Part shown: positions 14,711 through 20,929 of the stretch, in pieces
How positions within the stretch are numbered: position 1 is the first letter of the stretch
How the letters are laid out: each line of letters begins with the position of its first letter
DNA from: UBA7656 sp040755335
GTDB lineage: Bacteria; Acidobacteriota; Blastocatellia; UBA7656
Length of the DNA: 21,444 nt
Assembly: GCA_040755335.1 (NCBI GenBank)
Contig: JBFMAU010000071.1
Coordinates: forward strand, 1 to 21,444
Direction: 5' to 3'
Made by a program: the position numbers and the translations under genes
The notes under the pieces: generated by a model
The model's input: the letters and a program-made list of their open reading frames with translations, nothing else
What the model was told of the DNA's origin: nothing
Databases searched by the model: none

Positions 14711-14741
14711 CAAAAGCTGCGACTTGTCGCAGCACTCCAAA
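14711..14741 (-). repeat. REP 3 (downstream of RAYT)
   Basis: This is the exact 31 nt reverse complement of REP 1. It ends at the base next to the stop codon (14742-14744) of the convergent response regulator and may also act as its transcript end hairpin. Confidence 0.85.
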
Positions 14742-15446
14742 TCAATCCGCCACGAATTTATAACCCACTCCGCGAACGGTTATGAGCCGCCGGGGTTTTG
14801 ACGGCTCGTCTTCGATGTACTTCCTCAAGCGAACGATGAAATTATCAATAGCCCGCGTGTCGGTGTCTTCTCTCAGACCCCACACTTCTTCTAACATCGC
14901 TTTGCGCGAAACTGCTTTGCCTTCGTGACGGATCAGATAACGAAGAAGCTGGGCTTCCATCAAAGTTAATTTGATCGTGCGGTCTTCCGTCCTGAGTTCA
15001 AGCGCGCTGAAATCTATAGTCTTGCCGTCGAATGTGTAAACGTCGCCGTTTTCTGCCTTCGATTGCGCGCCGCGCAGCCAGTCGCGCCGTCGCAGCAGAC
15101 CGCGAATCCTTGCGATCAGTATCGCCAACTCGAATGGCTTGGCCAGATAATCGTCCGCGCCCGCCTCGAATCCGCGAAGCACGTCTTCAGGATGGCCGCG
15201 CGCCGTCAGCATCAGAATCGGCACGTACTCCCCAGACTCGCGAAGCTCTCTTGCCACCGTAAAACCGTCTATGCCGGGAAGCATCACGTCCAGAATGACG
15301 GCATCGAAAGTCATCGGCGACGATTTAAGTCTTGCAAGCGCACTTTCGCCATCTCCGACCACATCAACCGTATAGCCTTCGGCTTCGAGATTGAACCTCA
15401 GCCCGCGAGCCAGATGTTCTTCATCTTCGACGATCAGAATCCTCAT
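14742..15446 (-). CDS. OmpR/PhoB-family response regulator
   Basis: This 234-residue protein has two domains. The receiver (about 1-118) has the acidic pair at Glu7-Asp8, phosphoacceptor Asp53 (VILDVMLPGIDGF), Thr81 (MLTARG) and Lys103 (YLAKPFE). The winged-helix DNA-binding domain (about 140-232) has LTLMEAQLLRYLIRHEGKAV, a recognition stretch DTDTRAIDNFIVRLRKYI, and ends TVRGVGYKFVAD, all diagnostic of OmpR/PhoB regulators. The start overlaps the stop of the kinase gene by 4 nt (ATGA), so the pair is co-translated. The divergent ABC exporter across the 75 nt intergenic region is the obvious candidate target. The stop abuts REP 3, which may end the transcript. Confidence 0.95.
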   Translation of the reverse strand: MRILIVEDEEHLARGLRFNLEAEGYTVDVVGDGESALARLKSSPMTFDAVILDVMLPGIDGFTVARELRESGEYVPILMLTARGHPEDVLRGFEAGADDYLAKPFELAILIARIRGLLRRRDWLRGAQSKAENGDVYTFDGKTIDFSALELRTEDRTIKLTLMEAQLLRYLIRHEGKAVSRKAMLEEVWGLREDTDTRAIDNFIVRLRKYIEDEPSKPRRLITVRGVGYKFVAD

Positions 15447-16357
15447 TTCTCTTCTTCTCTCGGAAGCCGAATCGTAAATGTGCTGCCCCGGCCTTCGCCC
15501 TCGCTTTCGGCTGTCACACGGCCCCCGTGTTTTTCAACTATCGAGCGCACGATGAAAAGTCCAAGCCCCGTCCCCTTGATGCGCACCATCACGGGCCGAG
15601 GCACTCGATAAAATCGTTTGAAGATGCGCTTGATCTGCTCCGACGGAATTCCTATTCCGCGATCCGTGACTTTCAACACGACTGTCTTTTGATCCGTCGC
15701 CGCTTCGACTGAAATATCCACTTCCCTGTCGGAGTATTTCACCGCGTTATCGATCAGGTTCGATATTGCCGCGTGAAGTTCATCCACGTCGCCCCGCACA
15801 AGCAATCGATTGCCGTTCGCTCGTTCGATGAATCGAAGCGCGTCCGCATCGAGCTTGTAGCGAAGGCGCGATTGCTCTACGCAGTGGCTTGCGAGTTGAG
15901 CGAGATCGACCGTCGTCTCATTGATGCGGCGGCGGCGATGACCGCTGCGGCCCGCGCGAAGCACCTGCTCGATGGTTTGGAGAAGCTGCTCGCTGTCGGC
16001 GAGCATCACGTCATAAAACTCGTGCCGTTTGGCTTCATCGACGTCGCGGGTCTTGAGCGTTTCGATGTAGAGTCGAATCGAGGCGAGCGGGGTTTTCAGT
16101 TCGTGAGTCACAGCGTTGATGAAGCTGTCGTGCTGTTCGTTGCGACGGATTTCGCGGACTAAAAAAATGGTGTTGAGGACGACTCCGGCTATGATGGCGA
16201 CGAAGAAGATTATGCCGAAGGTAAGAAGGGCAACCTCTCGCCAGTTGAGCAGTATCCAGCTTACGTTCAACGCGACGGCTATAGTCACAAGGGATGCGCC
16301 GAGCGCAGTGAAAAATATAATCGATTTTCGACGGCTCGTGATGCGCATAGTCTTCAT
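15443..16357 (-). CDS. Sensor histidine kinase, short intramembrane-sensing type
   Basis: The kinase has 304 residues from ATG 16357. A longer in-frame extension to 16885 is rejected because it runs antisense through the ABC gene and lacks membrane or domain character. TM1 (about 12-37) and TM2 (about 42-67) are joined by only a few residues (NWREV), so there is no periplasmic sensor domain. The HisKA box has His85 (NAVTHELKTPLASIRL). The ATPase domain shows the N box (ISNLIDNAVKYSD, about 197-209), DRGIGIP (232-238), KRFYR and KGTGLGLFIV (261-270). This layout recalls intramembrane-sensing kinases that read the state of a neighbouring transporter. The ABC exporter gene diverges 75 nt away. 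Met4 at 16348 is an alternative start. It passes phosphate to the coupled response regulator. Confidence 0.92.
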   Translation of the reverse strand: MKTMRITSRRKSIIFFTALGASLVTIAVALNVSWILLNWREVALLTFGIIFFVAIIAGVVLNTIFLVREIRRNEQHDSFINAVTHELKTPLASIRLYIETLKTRDVDEAKRHEFYDVMLADSEQLLQTIEQVLRAGRSGHRRRRINETTVDLAQLASHCVEQSRLRYKLDADALRFIERANGNRLLVRGDVDELHAAISNLIDNAVKYSDREVDISVEAATDQKTVVLKVTDRGIGIPSEQIKRIFKRFYRVPRPVMVRIKGTGLGLFIVRSIVEKHGGRVTAESEGEGRGSTFTIRLPREEEK

Positions 16358-16432
16358 TGTAAGCCAGACGAAGGCGCTATTGAAAATGAGTCTCTTCTTG
16401 TTTTCCCGCGAGTCAGGCGTTAGGGTTTTCTC

Positions 16433-18310
16433 ATGTCGCAAAACTTTTCGGTCTTTTCCGTTCGCAAGGAGAAAAATTCGACGCGGCGCGAACGCCTTGA
16501 GGCTCTTCGCTACCTCATCCCGCTCATTCGCATGGTGTGGCAGACTCATCCCGCCTACACGCTGGCGATGCTCCTGCTTCGACTCTCGCGCGCATTCATT
16601 CCTGTCGCCACGCTCTGGGTCGGCAAGCTGATCATCGACACGGTCGTCGCCGCGATCAACTCCGCTCCCGACACGGCGCGACTGTGGAAGCTGATCGCAG
16701 TCGAGCTTGCCATTGTCACCGCCGGAGAGGCATTGACCAGAGTTTCGGCTCTGGTCGAAAGTCTGCTCGGCGATCTGTTTTCCAATCACACGAGCATTCG
16801 ACTGATGGAACACGCCGCGACGCTCGACCTTTATCACTTCGAAGACCCCTCCTTTTATGACAAGCTCGAACGGGCGCGCAGGCAAACATCGGGCAGGGTG
16901 GGACTCCTGGCGCAGCTATTCGCTACGGGGCAGGAATTCATCACTCTTGTTTCGTTCGGCGCGGCGATGTTCCTCTATACTCCCTGGCTTCTGCTTCTGC
17001 TCATCGTCGCCACGCTGCCGAGTTTTCTGGGAGAGAATCATTTCGCCCTGCTTGAATACTCGCTCATAAATCGCTGGACGCCTGAGCGGCGACTTCTCGA
17101 CTATCTTCGATACGCGGGAGCAAGCGACCGCACGGCGAAAGAGGTTCAACTTTTCGGGCTTTCGCGCTGGCTGACGGATCGCTTTCGCGCTCTCTCCCGG
17201 CGGTTCTATGACGAAAACAAAAAGCTATCGACGCGCAAGGCCGTCGTGAGCATGGCTCTTTCACTCATAGGCACGTTGGGCTATTACACAGCTTACGCGA
17301 TCATACTGTTGAGGGCGGTAAACGGAGCGATAAGCCTCGGCACGCTGACTTTTCTTTCAGGCGCGTTTCAACAGAGTCGCGGCGGGATTCGCGGGATACT
17401 GATGCAGGCGAGCGGCATTTACTATCAATGCCTTTACCTCAAAGACCTGTTCGATTTTTTCGAGATGAAACCCTCTATCACATCGCCCGCGGATGCTCGA
17501 AGCGTGCCTCAGCCGATAAGAGAAGGATTCGTCTTCGAAGATGTCGGCTTTCGATATCCGGGAAGCGACCGCTGGGCCGTGCGTAAGGTCAGCTTTCAAC
17601 TGCGACCGGGCGAGCGATTGGCTTTCGTGGGAGAAAACGGCGCGGGAAAAACCACGCTGACCAAACTTCTCGCGCGGCTTTATGATCCGACAGAAGGCCG
17701 CATACTCCTCGACGGACGAGACCTGAGAGAGTATGACATTCAATCCCTTCGACGGGCGATAGGAGTGATCTTTCAGGATTTCGTGCGCTTCGATCTGCGG
17801 TTTGATGAAAACATAGGCGTGGGAGAAATCGACCGCGTGAGGGACTATCTCGATCAGACGGAGTCGGCGACAAATGGCGCGGCTCCCGCAAGCATAGTTT
17901 CTGCGGCTGAAAAATCGCTTGCCGTCTCATTGCTGCCGCGCTTCGCCGACGGATACCGCCAGATGCTCGGTCGGCGTTTCGACCGGGGAGTCGATCTTTC
18001 TGGCGGCGAATGGCAGAAGGTCGCACTTGCGCGAACTTATATGCGCGATGCCGAGGCGTTGATACTTGATGAGCCGACGGCTGCGCTCGATGCGAGGGCG
18101 GAGTACGAAGTCTTCATCCGTTTTTCGAGGCTGGTCGAAGGGAAGATGGCCATCATCATTTCGCATCGTTTCTCTACTGTTCGGATGGCAGACCGCATCA
18201 TCGTTTTGAAAGAGGGCAGCGTCATCGAAGAAGGAACGCATGATGAACTGGTGCGGGCGGGCGGTCTTTATGCTGAGTTGTTCACCATGCAGGCTGAAGG
18301 CTATCGCTGA
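16433..18310 (+). CDS. ABC exporter, fused membrane and ATPase domains
   Basis: This 625-residue half-transporter has a membrane domain at about 35-345 (helices near YTLAMLLLRLS, LIAVELAIVTAGEAL, WLLLLLIVATLPSFLG, GTLGYYTAYAIILL) followed by a nucleotide-binding domain. The latter shows GENGAGKTT (about 400-408), a Q-loop in VIFQDF, signature LSGGEWQK (about 522), Walker B ALILDEPTAALD (about 542-553) and H-loop IISHRFSTVRMADR. The GEWQ signature variant is common in exporters related to peptide/lantibiotic and multidrug systems. It must dimerise; no second half-transporter is in the window, so a homodimer is likely. AGGG precedes the ATG at 16433 by about 7 nt. The kinase/regulator pair is divergent from the same short intergenic region and probably controls it. 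The substrate is unknown. It ends 64 nt before a REP-like palindrome. Confidence 0.93.
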   Translation: MSQNFSVFSVRKEKNSTRRERLEALRYLIPLIRMVWQTHPAYTLAMLLLRLSRAFIPVATLWVGKLIIDTVVAAINSAPDTARLWKLIAVELAIVTAGEALTRVSALVESLLGDLFSNHTSIRLMEHAATLDLYHFEDPSFYDKLERARRQTSGRVGLLAQLFATGQEFITLVSFGAAMFLYTPWLLLLLIVATLPSFLGENHFALLEYSLINRWTPERRLLDYLRYAGASDRTAKEVQLFGLSRWLTDRFRALSRRFYDENKKLSTRKAVVSMALSLIGTLGYYTAYAIILLRAVNGAISLGTLTFLSGAFQQSRGGIRGILMQASGIYYQCLYLKDLFDFFEMKPSITSPADARSVPQPIREGFVFEDVGFRYPGSDRWAVRKVSFQLRPGERLAFVGENGAGKTTLTKLLARLYDPTEGRILLDGRDLREYDIQSLRRAIGVIFQDFVRFDLRFDENIGVGEIDRVRDYLDQTESATNGAAPASIVSAAEKSLAVSLLPRFADGYRQMLGRRFDRGVDLSGGEWQKVALARTYMRDAEALILDEPTAALDARAEYEVFIRFSRLVEGKMAIIISHRFSTVRMADRIIVLKEGSVIEEGTHDELVRAGGLYAELFTMQAEGYR

Positions 18311-18373
18311 GGACGGGGAAGTAGGTTGTCGCAAAGGACGAGCGTTGCTATAGAGGTTAAGAAAAAGAGGTTC

Positions 18374-18435
18374 AGAGTACCGCCTTGAGGCGGAAGGGTC
18401 GGCAGGCGAAAACTTCCGCCTAAAGGCGGTACTCT
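18374..18435. repeat. REP-like inverted repeat, second family
   Basis: The 23 nt arms AGAGTACCGCCTTGAGGCGG plus AAG (18374-18396) and the complement of 18413-18435 match at 22 of 23 positions around a 16 nt spacer. Each arm is itself self-complementary (CCGCCT..AGGCGG), which is REP architecture, but the sequence is unrelated to the RAYT-flanking REPs. It lies between convergent genes and could fold into a transcript-end structure, although no T-run follows. Confidence 0.8.
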
Positions 18436-18528
18436 AAACACTGCTTCCTTTTTTCCAGAAAATCATTTTCTTTAAATCTATATCAACGATGCGCGGGATT
18501 TTGCCTCTCACCTTCTGCCTTTTTACTT

Positions 18529-18915
18529 TCAGGTTATGATGTGTCCGGCAGTGACTAAATTTTCAATCGTTCGCTCAAGGTCTTTCTCCTTGACCAGCAG
18601 ATAATCCGTGTCGAAGGTCGAGATGGCGAATATGCTTATGCCTGCGGCGGCGAGCGGCGCGGTTAGAGAATTCAAAATCCCCGTGAGCGAAAAATCCAGC
18701 GGCCCTTCGACTCTCAAGCATCGCCACTCGCGCTCGCATCGAACGCCTTCAGGCACCACCGATTGCGCGCACACGATTGAAATTTCATGGGCGGCGCGAG
18801 TGATGGAAAAAAAATCGCCGCGCATCGCCCATTCGGGCAGCGGCTCCTGGGCGTCAAGGCGACAGATAGCGAACGCGCCATCGAGGACAGAGAGCGTAAG
18901 ATAAATATTGGTCAC
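18529..18915 (-). CDS. ACT domain protein (CASTOR-type)
   Basis: This 128-residue protein has a clear C-terminal CASTOR/ACT_7 signature: EWRCLRVEGPLDFSLTGIL, then LTAPLAAAGISIFAISTFDT and DYLLVKEKDLERTI. The N-terminal half (LTLSVLDGAFAICRLD, PEWAMRGDFFSITRA) fits the first ACT-like half found in these small bacterial proteins. The family is thought to bind amino acids or other small ligands and to act in sensing or allostery; no partner is fixed by sequence. The GTG start at 18915 overlaps the stop of the orphan response regulator by 4 nt (GTGA), so the two are co-translated, and a shared sensing role is an inference. The gene is last in a three-gene minus-strand unit. Confidence 0.9.
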   Translation of the reverse strand: MTNIYLTLSVLDGAFAICRLDAQEPLPEWAMRGDFFSITRAAHEISIVCAQSVVPEGVRCEREWRCLRVEGPLDFSLTGILNSLTAPLAAAGISIFAISTFDTDYLLVKEKDLERTIENLVTAGHIIT

Positions 18916-19682
18916 TGTTTTTCTCCGCGCGGGTTTTGCTCCTGAAGGTAACGCCTGCGGTCGCGCTCTATCCAGGCTTCGAGTTCGACTGCGGCTTTCT
19001 CAAGCTCATCGCTGTTTATAAGCCCCCGGCGCAGAGCTTCGAAGAAGGCTCGCGTGCGAAGGTTGTATGCAAGCTTGTCGTAAGCCGCAGAGGTCGTGCC
19101 TTCGGGCGATGACGCGAACAGCTTTTCATAAAGCGCGGCCAGTCGGCTCTCGACCCCTCGAAGCGAGAGGCTGCACTTGCGCGCTATGGCCCAGTTCGAA
19201 AGCCCCAGCGCGAGATAATACAAAGCCTCTGCTTCGAACTCCGTAAGCAGCGGGCGCTTGAATGAATCCTTGAATGCCGGATCGATCATATCCGCGCCGT
19301 CTTCAAGCACGGCAGCGATGAAGCGAAGAAATCGCGACTCAGGGTTGTTCTTATCGATGAATCCGTAGGCGGGCTGCGGGTCTACGCTCTTGATGATCCT
19401 GCGAATCTCGTTGATATAGATTTCGTGCGGGAACTGAGTCCAGAATATTATTCGCGCCGCGGGGAATCCTTTCCATATCGCTCGGGCCGCCTTGACGCCT
19501 GAAAGCTTGGGCATCTGAATGTCGAGAACGCAGAGAGCGGGCCTGTGCGCGAGGGCGAGCGATACAGTCTCTTCGCCATCTGAAGATTCGATGACCGGGC
19601 GATGCGAAGGAAACTCGCGCTCCAGTAGCTCGCGCAGATAGCGGCGCTGCGCCACATTGTCTTCAGCTATCAGAATAGCCAT
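18912..19682 (-). CDS. Orphan response regulator with LuxR-type HTH
   Basis: The regulator has 256 residues from ATG 19682 (MAILIAEDNVAQRRYL). The open frame extends to 20030, but that part is antisense-like, lacks domain character and overlaps the exported-protein gene, so it is excluded. The receiver has Glu7-Asp8-Asn9, phosphoacceptor Asp54 (CVLDIQMPKLSGVKAA), Thr82 (IIFWTQF) and Lys111 (GFIDKNN). A LuxR/GerE-like helix-turn-helix follows at about 146-190 (LTEFEAEALYYLALGLSNWA, then SLSLRGVESRLAALYEKL). The C-terminus ends in a charged helix. No kinase gene is adjacent, so it is an orphan. The receiver core deviates from the consensus (WTQF in place of L-S/T-A). It sits 20 nt after the exported Cys-rich protein gene and is coupled to the ACT gene. 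Confidence 0.87.
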   Translation of the reverse strand: MAILIAEDNVAQRRYLRELLEREFPSHRPVIESSDGEETVSLALAHRPALCVLDIQMPKLSGVKAARAIWKGFPAARIIFWTQFPHEIYINEIRRIIKSVDPQPAYGFIDKNNPESRFLRFIAAVLEDGADMIDPAFKDSFKRPLLTEFEAEALYYLALGLSNWAIARKCSLSLRGVESRLAALYEKLFASSPEGTTSAAYDKLAYNLRTRAFFEALRRGLINSDELEKAAVELEAWIERDRRRYLQEQNPRGEKQ

Positions 19683-19702
19683 CTTCGTCGCTTTCGATCC
19701 GC

Positions 19703-20329
19703 CTATTTTGCAAACGAGCCGTAGAAAGTGCATCTGGCGCGCGGCCCTGACAGGTTCAGGCTCCAGCCTTTGAAATCCTCTGCCGCAAGACAGCGATTGC
19801 CTCTTCCGTGAAAGATGAGGCGGAACTTTGTCGTCGGGGTGACGACGCCAGCGAAAAAGCCTGTACCGCGCGCTTGTCCGCGCAGGCGAAATTCCTTGTA
19901 AAGCCAGGGGCCGCCCGCGCCCGCCTCTTTTCCATCCATCGGGTCTGTCTGAAATCGCGTCGCCTGCGCGGGAAGTGTCAATATCAAGGCGCCTGTCTGT
20001 CCTCCACTGCTTTTGAAAGTCAATGTCCAACGGTTTCCGCTCCGCGAGAGGTTCATCCTGAAATCCTCCGACATATCGGCTTCTTTGAGAGATAACCCCA
20101 ATATGTCTTCAGGAAAGGCGGCGGTCGAGTGGAGTTTCGCCGTCTGAGAAAACTTCAGGCGATTTAACTCCTCCGCCTCGAAGTCAGCTATTTTCGATGT
20201 CGTTTCAGACCATTCGCCCCACTCCGCGCAGCAGGCGCACAGATGCGCTCTCGTCGGCAGGGCAGAAATCATCCCCAGGGCGATGACCACAAAGCCCAGC
20301 ATGATCGCGCGACCTGATGAATGTTTCAT
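19703..20329 (-). CDS. Exported Cys-motif protein of unknown function
   Basis: The protein has about 209 residues. An N-terminal signal peptide (basic MKHSSGR, hydrophobic AIMLGFVVIALGMISAL, likely cleavage after PTRA) is followed directly by HLCACCAEWGEWSE, a dense Cys/His/Trp cluster that could bind metal. The rest is mainly beta-type (WTLTFKSSGGQTGALILTLP, KFRLIFHGRGNRC) with two more cysteines near the end. I recognise no family. Three starts are possible: TTG 20338, ATG 20335 and ATG 20329. AAGGA lies 3 nt before 20335 but 9 nt before 20329, so 20329 is preferred. It is the first gene of the unit with the orphan regulator and the ACT protein. A periplasmic or surface location is likely, and the role is unknown. 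Confidence 0.8.
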   Translation of the reverse strand: MKHSSGRAIMLGFVVIALGMISALPTRAHLCACCAEWGEWSETTSKIADFEAEELNRLKFSQTAKLHSTAAFPEDILGLSLKEADMSEDFRMNLSRSGNRWTLTFKSSGGQTGALILTLPAQATRFQTDPMDGKEAGAGGPWLYKEFRLRGQARGTGFFAGVVTPTTKFRLIFHGRGNRCLAAEDFKGWSLNLSGPRARCTFYGSFAK

Positions 20330-20353
20330 TTTCATCAATCCTTAGCGCGGACA

Positions 20354-20373
20354 CCCCGGTATTTATGCCGGGG
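20354..20373. repeat. Short palindrome CCCCGG-N8-CCGGGG
   Basis: A perfect 6 bp GC stem with loop TATTTATG lies about 25 nt before the start of the exported-protein gene, in its 5' leader if transcribed. It may be a REP-like remnant or a leader hairpin. Nothing in the sequence decides between the two. Confidence 0.55.
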
Positions 20374-20571
20374 AGGAAGCGCGGCGCTGCTTCCATATCT
20401 GCGTCCTTTCTTGTATGATGCCGCTCGTGAGCATAAGGCACGAAACTCGAAAGAGTGGAAACAGTTTCAATGCTCTTTGACAACTGAGGCTAGGGAGTTC
20501 GAGCGAGAAATCGTTCGCTCGGTAAAAGCTCTCAACGTCAAACGGTTCAAACATCGTTTGCGACTTCACCC
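20374..20571. other. Gene-free stretch between the exported-protein gene and the structured RNA
   Basis: Short frames exist on both strands, but none shows domain or coding character. A hairpin CGAGCGA/TCGCTCG occurs near 20500-20521. The promoter of the exported-protein gene should lie here on the minus strand, and that of the structured RNA on the plus strand. I found no strong match for either. Confidence 0.5.
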
Positions 20572-20683
20572 GTGAGGGTGATAGGGCCGCCGTCAATCCG
20601 GCCTATGGTCTGGGAAACTGAAGACTACTTGAGTCTTCAGGAGTACACGGACAAGCCGCGTTATTTATGGCGCGGTAGTTGAC
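20572..20683 (+). ncRNA. Structured RNA resembling an IscB/TnpB omega RNA (HEARO-like), no nuclease gene nearby
   Basis: The segment begins GTGAGGGTGATAGGGCCG. Several stems are visible. ATAGGGCCG (20581-20589) pairs with CGGCCTAT (20599-20606) with one bulge. GTCTG (20608-20612) pairs with CGGAC (20648-20652) and encloses a perfect 9 bp hairpin (20618-20626 with 20632-20640). GCCGCG (20655-20660) pairs with CGCGGT (20671-20676). The loop of the first hairpin (GTCAA, 20592-20596) can pair with TTGAC (20679-20683) near the 3' end to give a pseudoknot. HEARO RNAs, the guide RNAs of IscB, are known to sit after ATGA/GTGA and to have multistem-plus-pseudoknot folds; the ACAAGCC and GTAGTTGAC pieces also occur at omega RNA ends. 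No IscB, IsrB or TnpB frame is within reach. The family call is from memory and needs a covariance search. Confidence 0.65.
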
Positions 20684-20847
20684 ATCGCCGCTCTCTTTGT
20701 TATTTGCCTGTTCGAGCCATCGTCTCTATCCATCAAGCAATTTGCGATAAGCTTCATCATCCGCCCCCTTCGCCTCGCGCGCAAGGGCGAGAAAGTGAAA
20801 ACAATCCTCTCAATCGCAGGGCAACCGTCAGCCATCCCTTTACATGA
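20684..20847. other. Gene-free stretch after the structured RNA
   Basis: No supported gene lies here. The plus strand does not encode the start of an IscB-like protein. A minor hairpin (CTCGC/GCGAG) occurs near 20777-20794. If the RNA is part of a mobile element, its right end should be in or near this stretch, but I see no defining mark. Confidence 0.4.
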
Positions 20848-20879
20848 AAAAAGGAGGACCAGAAATGGTCCTCCTTTTT
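20848..20879. terminator. Strong bidirectional terminator
   Basis: A perfect 14 bp inverted repeat (AAAAAGGAGGACCA, loop GAAA, TGGTCCTCCTTTTT) has a GC-rich stem and T-runs on both strands. It lies 50 nt after the stop of the minus-strand IPT/TIG-like gene and would end that transcript. It can also stop plus-strand transcription from the structured RNA. Confidence 0.93.
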
Positions 20880-20929
20880 CTGTGCCGTCAGGCAAGACGA
20901 ATTACTCGCCTTGTCTTAGGGGTTGTTGT

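Larger units (their letters stand above)
13996..14741. mobile_element. RAYT gene with flanking REP hairpins
   Basis: Three related 31-32 nt palindromic repeats lie around one REP-associated tyrosine transposase gene. Two are upstream as an inverted pair (13996-14026 and 14035-14066) and one is downstream (14711-14741), the exact reverse complement of the first. This is the known organisation of RAYT/REP (BIME) units. The outer repeat abuts the stop codon of the convergent response-regulator gene. Confidence 0.85.

Noticed and set aside
16358..16885. In-frame N-terminal extension of the histidine kinase (total 480 residues)
   Set aside because: It lies antisense to the ABC exporter, is charged low-complexity sequence without helices or domains, and the membrane segments begin right after ATG 16357.
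19683..20030. In-frame N-terminal extension of the orphan response regulator
   Set aside because: It overlaps the exported-protein gene on the same strand in another frame. The receiver domain starts canonically at MAILIAEDN (19682).
20321..20575. Plus-strand 84-residue frame ending at the structured RNA
   Set aside because: It has no recognisable motif, overlaps the start of the exported-protein gene antisense, and its stop is simply the GTGA at the RNA boundary. It does not look like a TnpB end.
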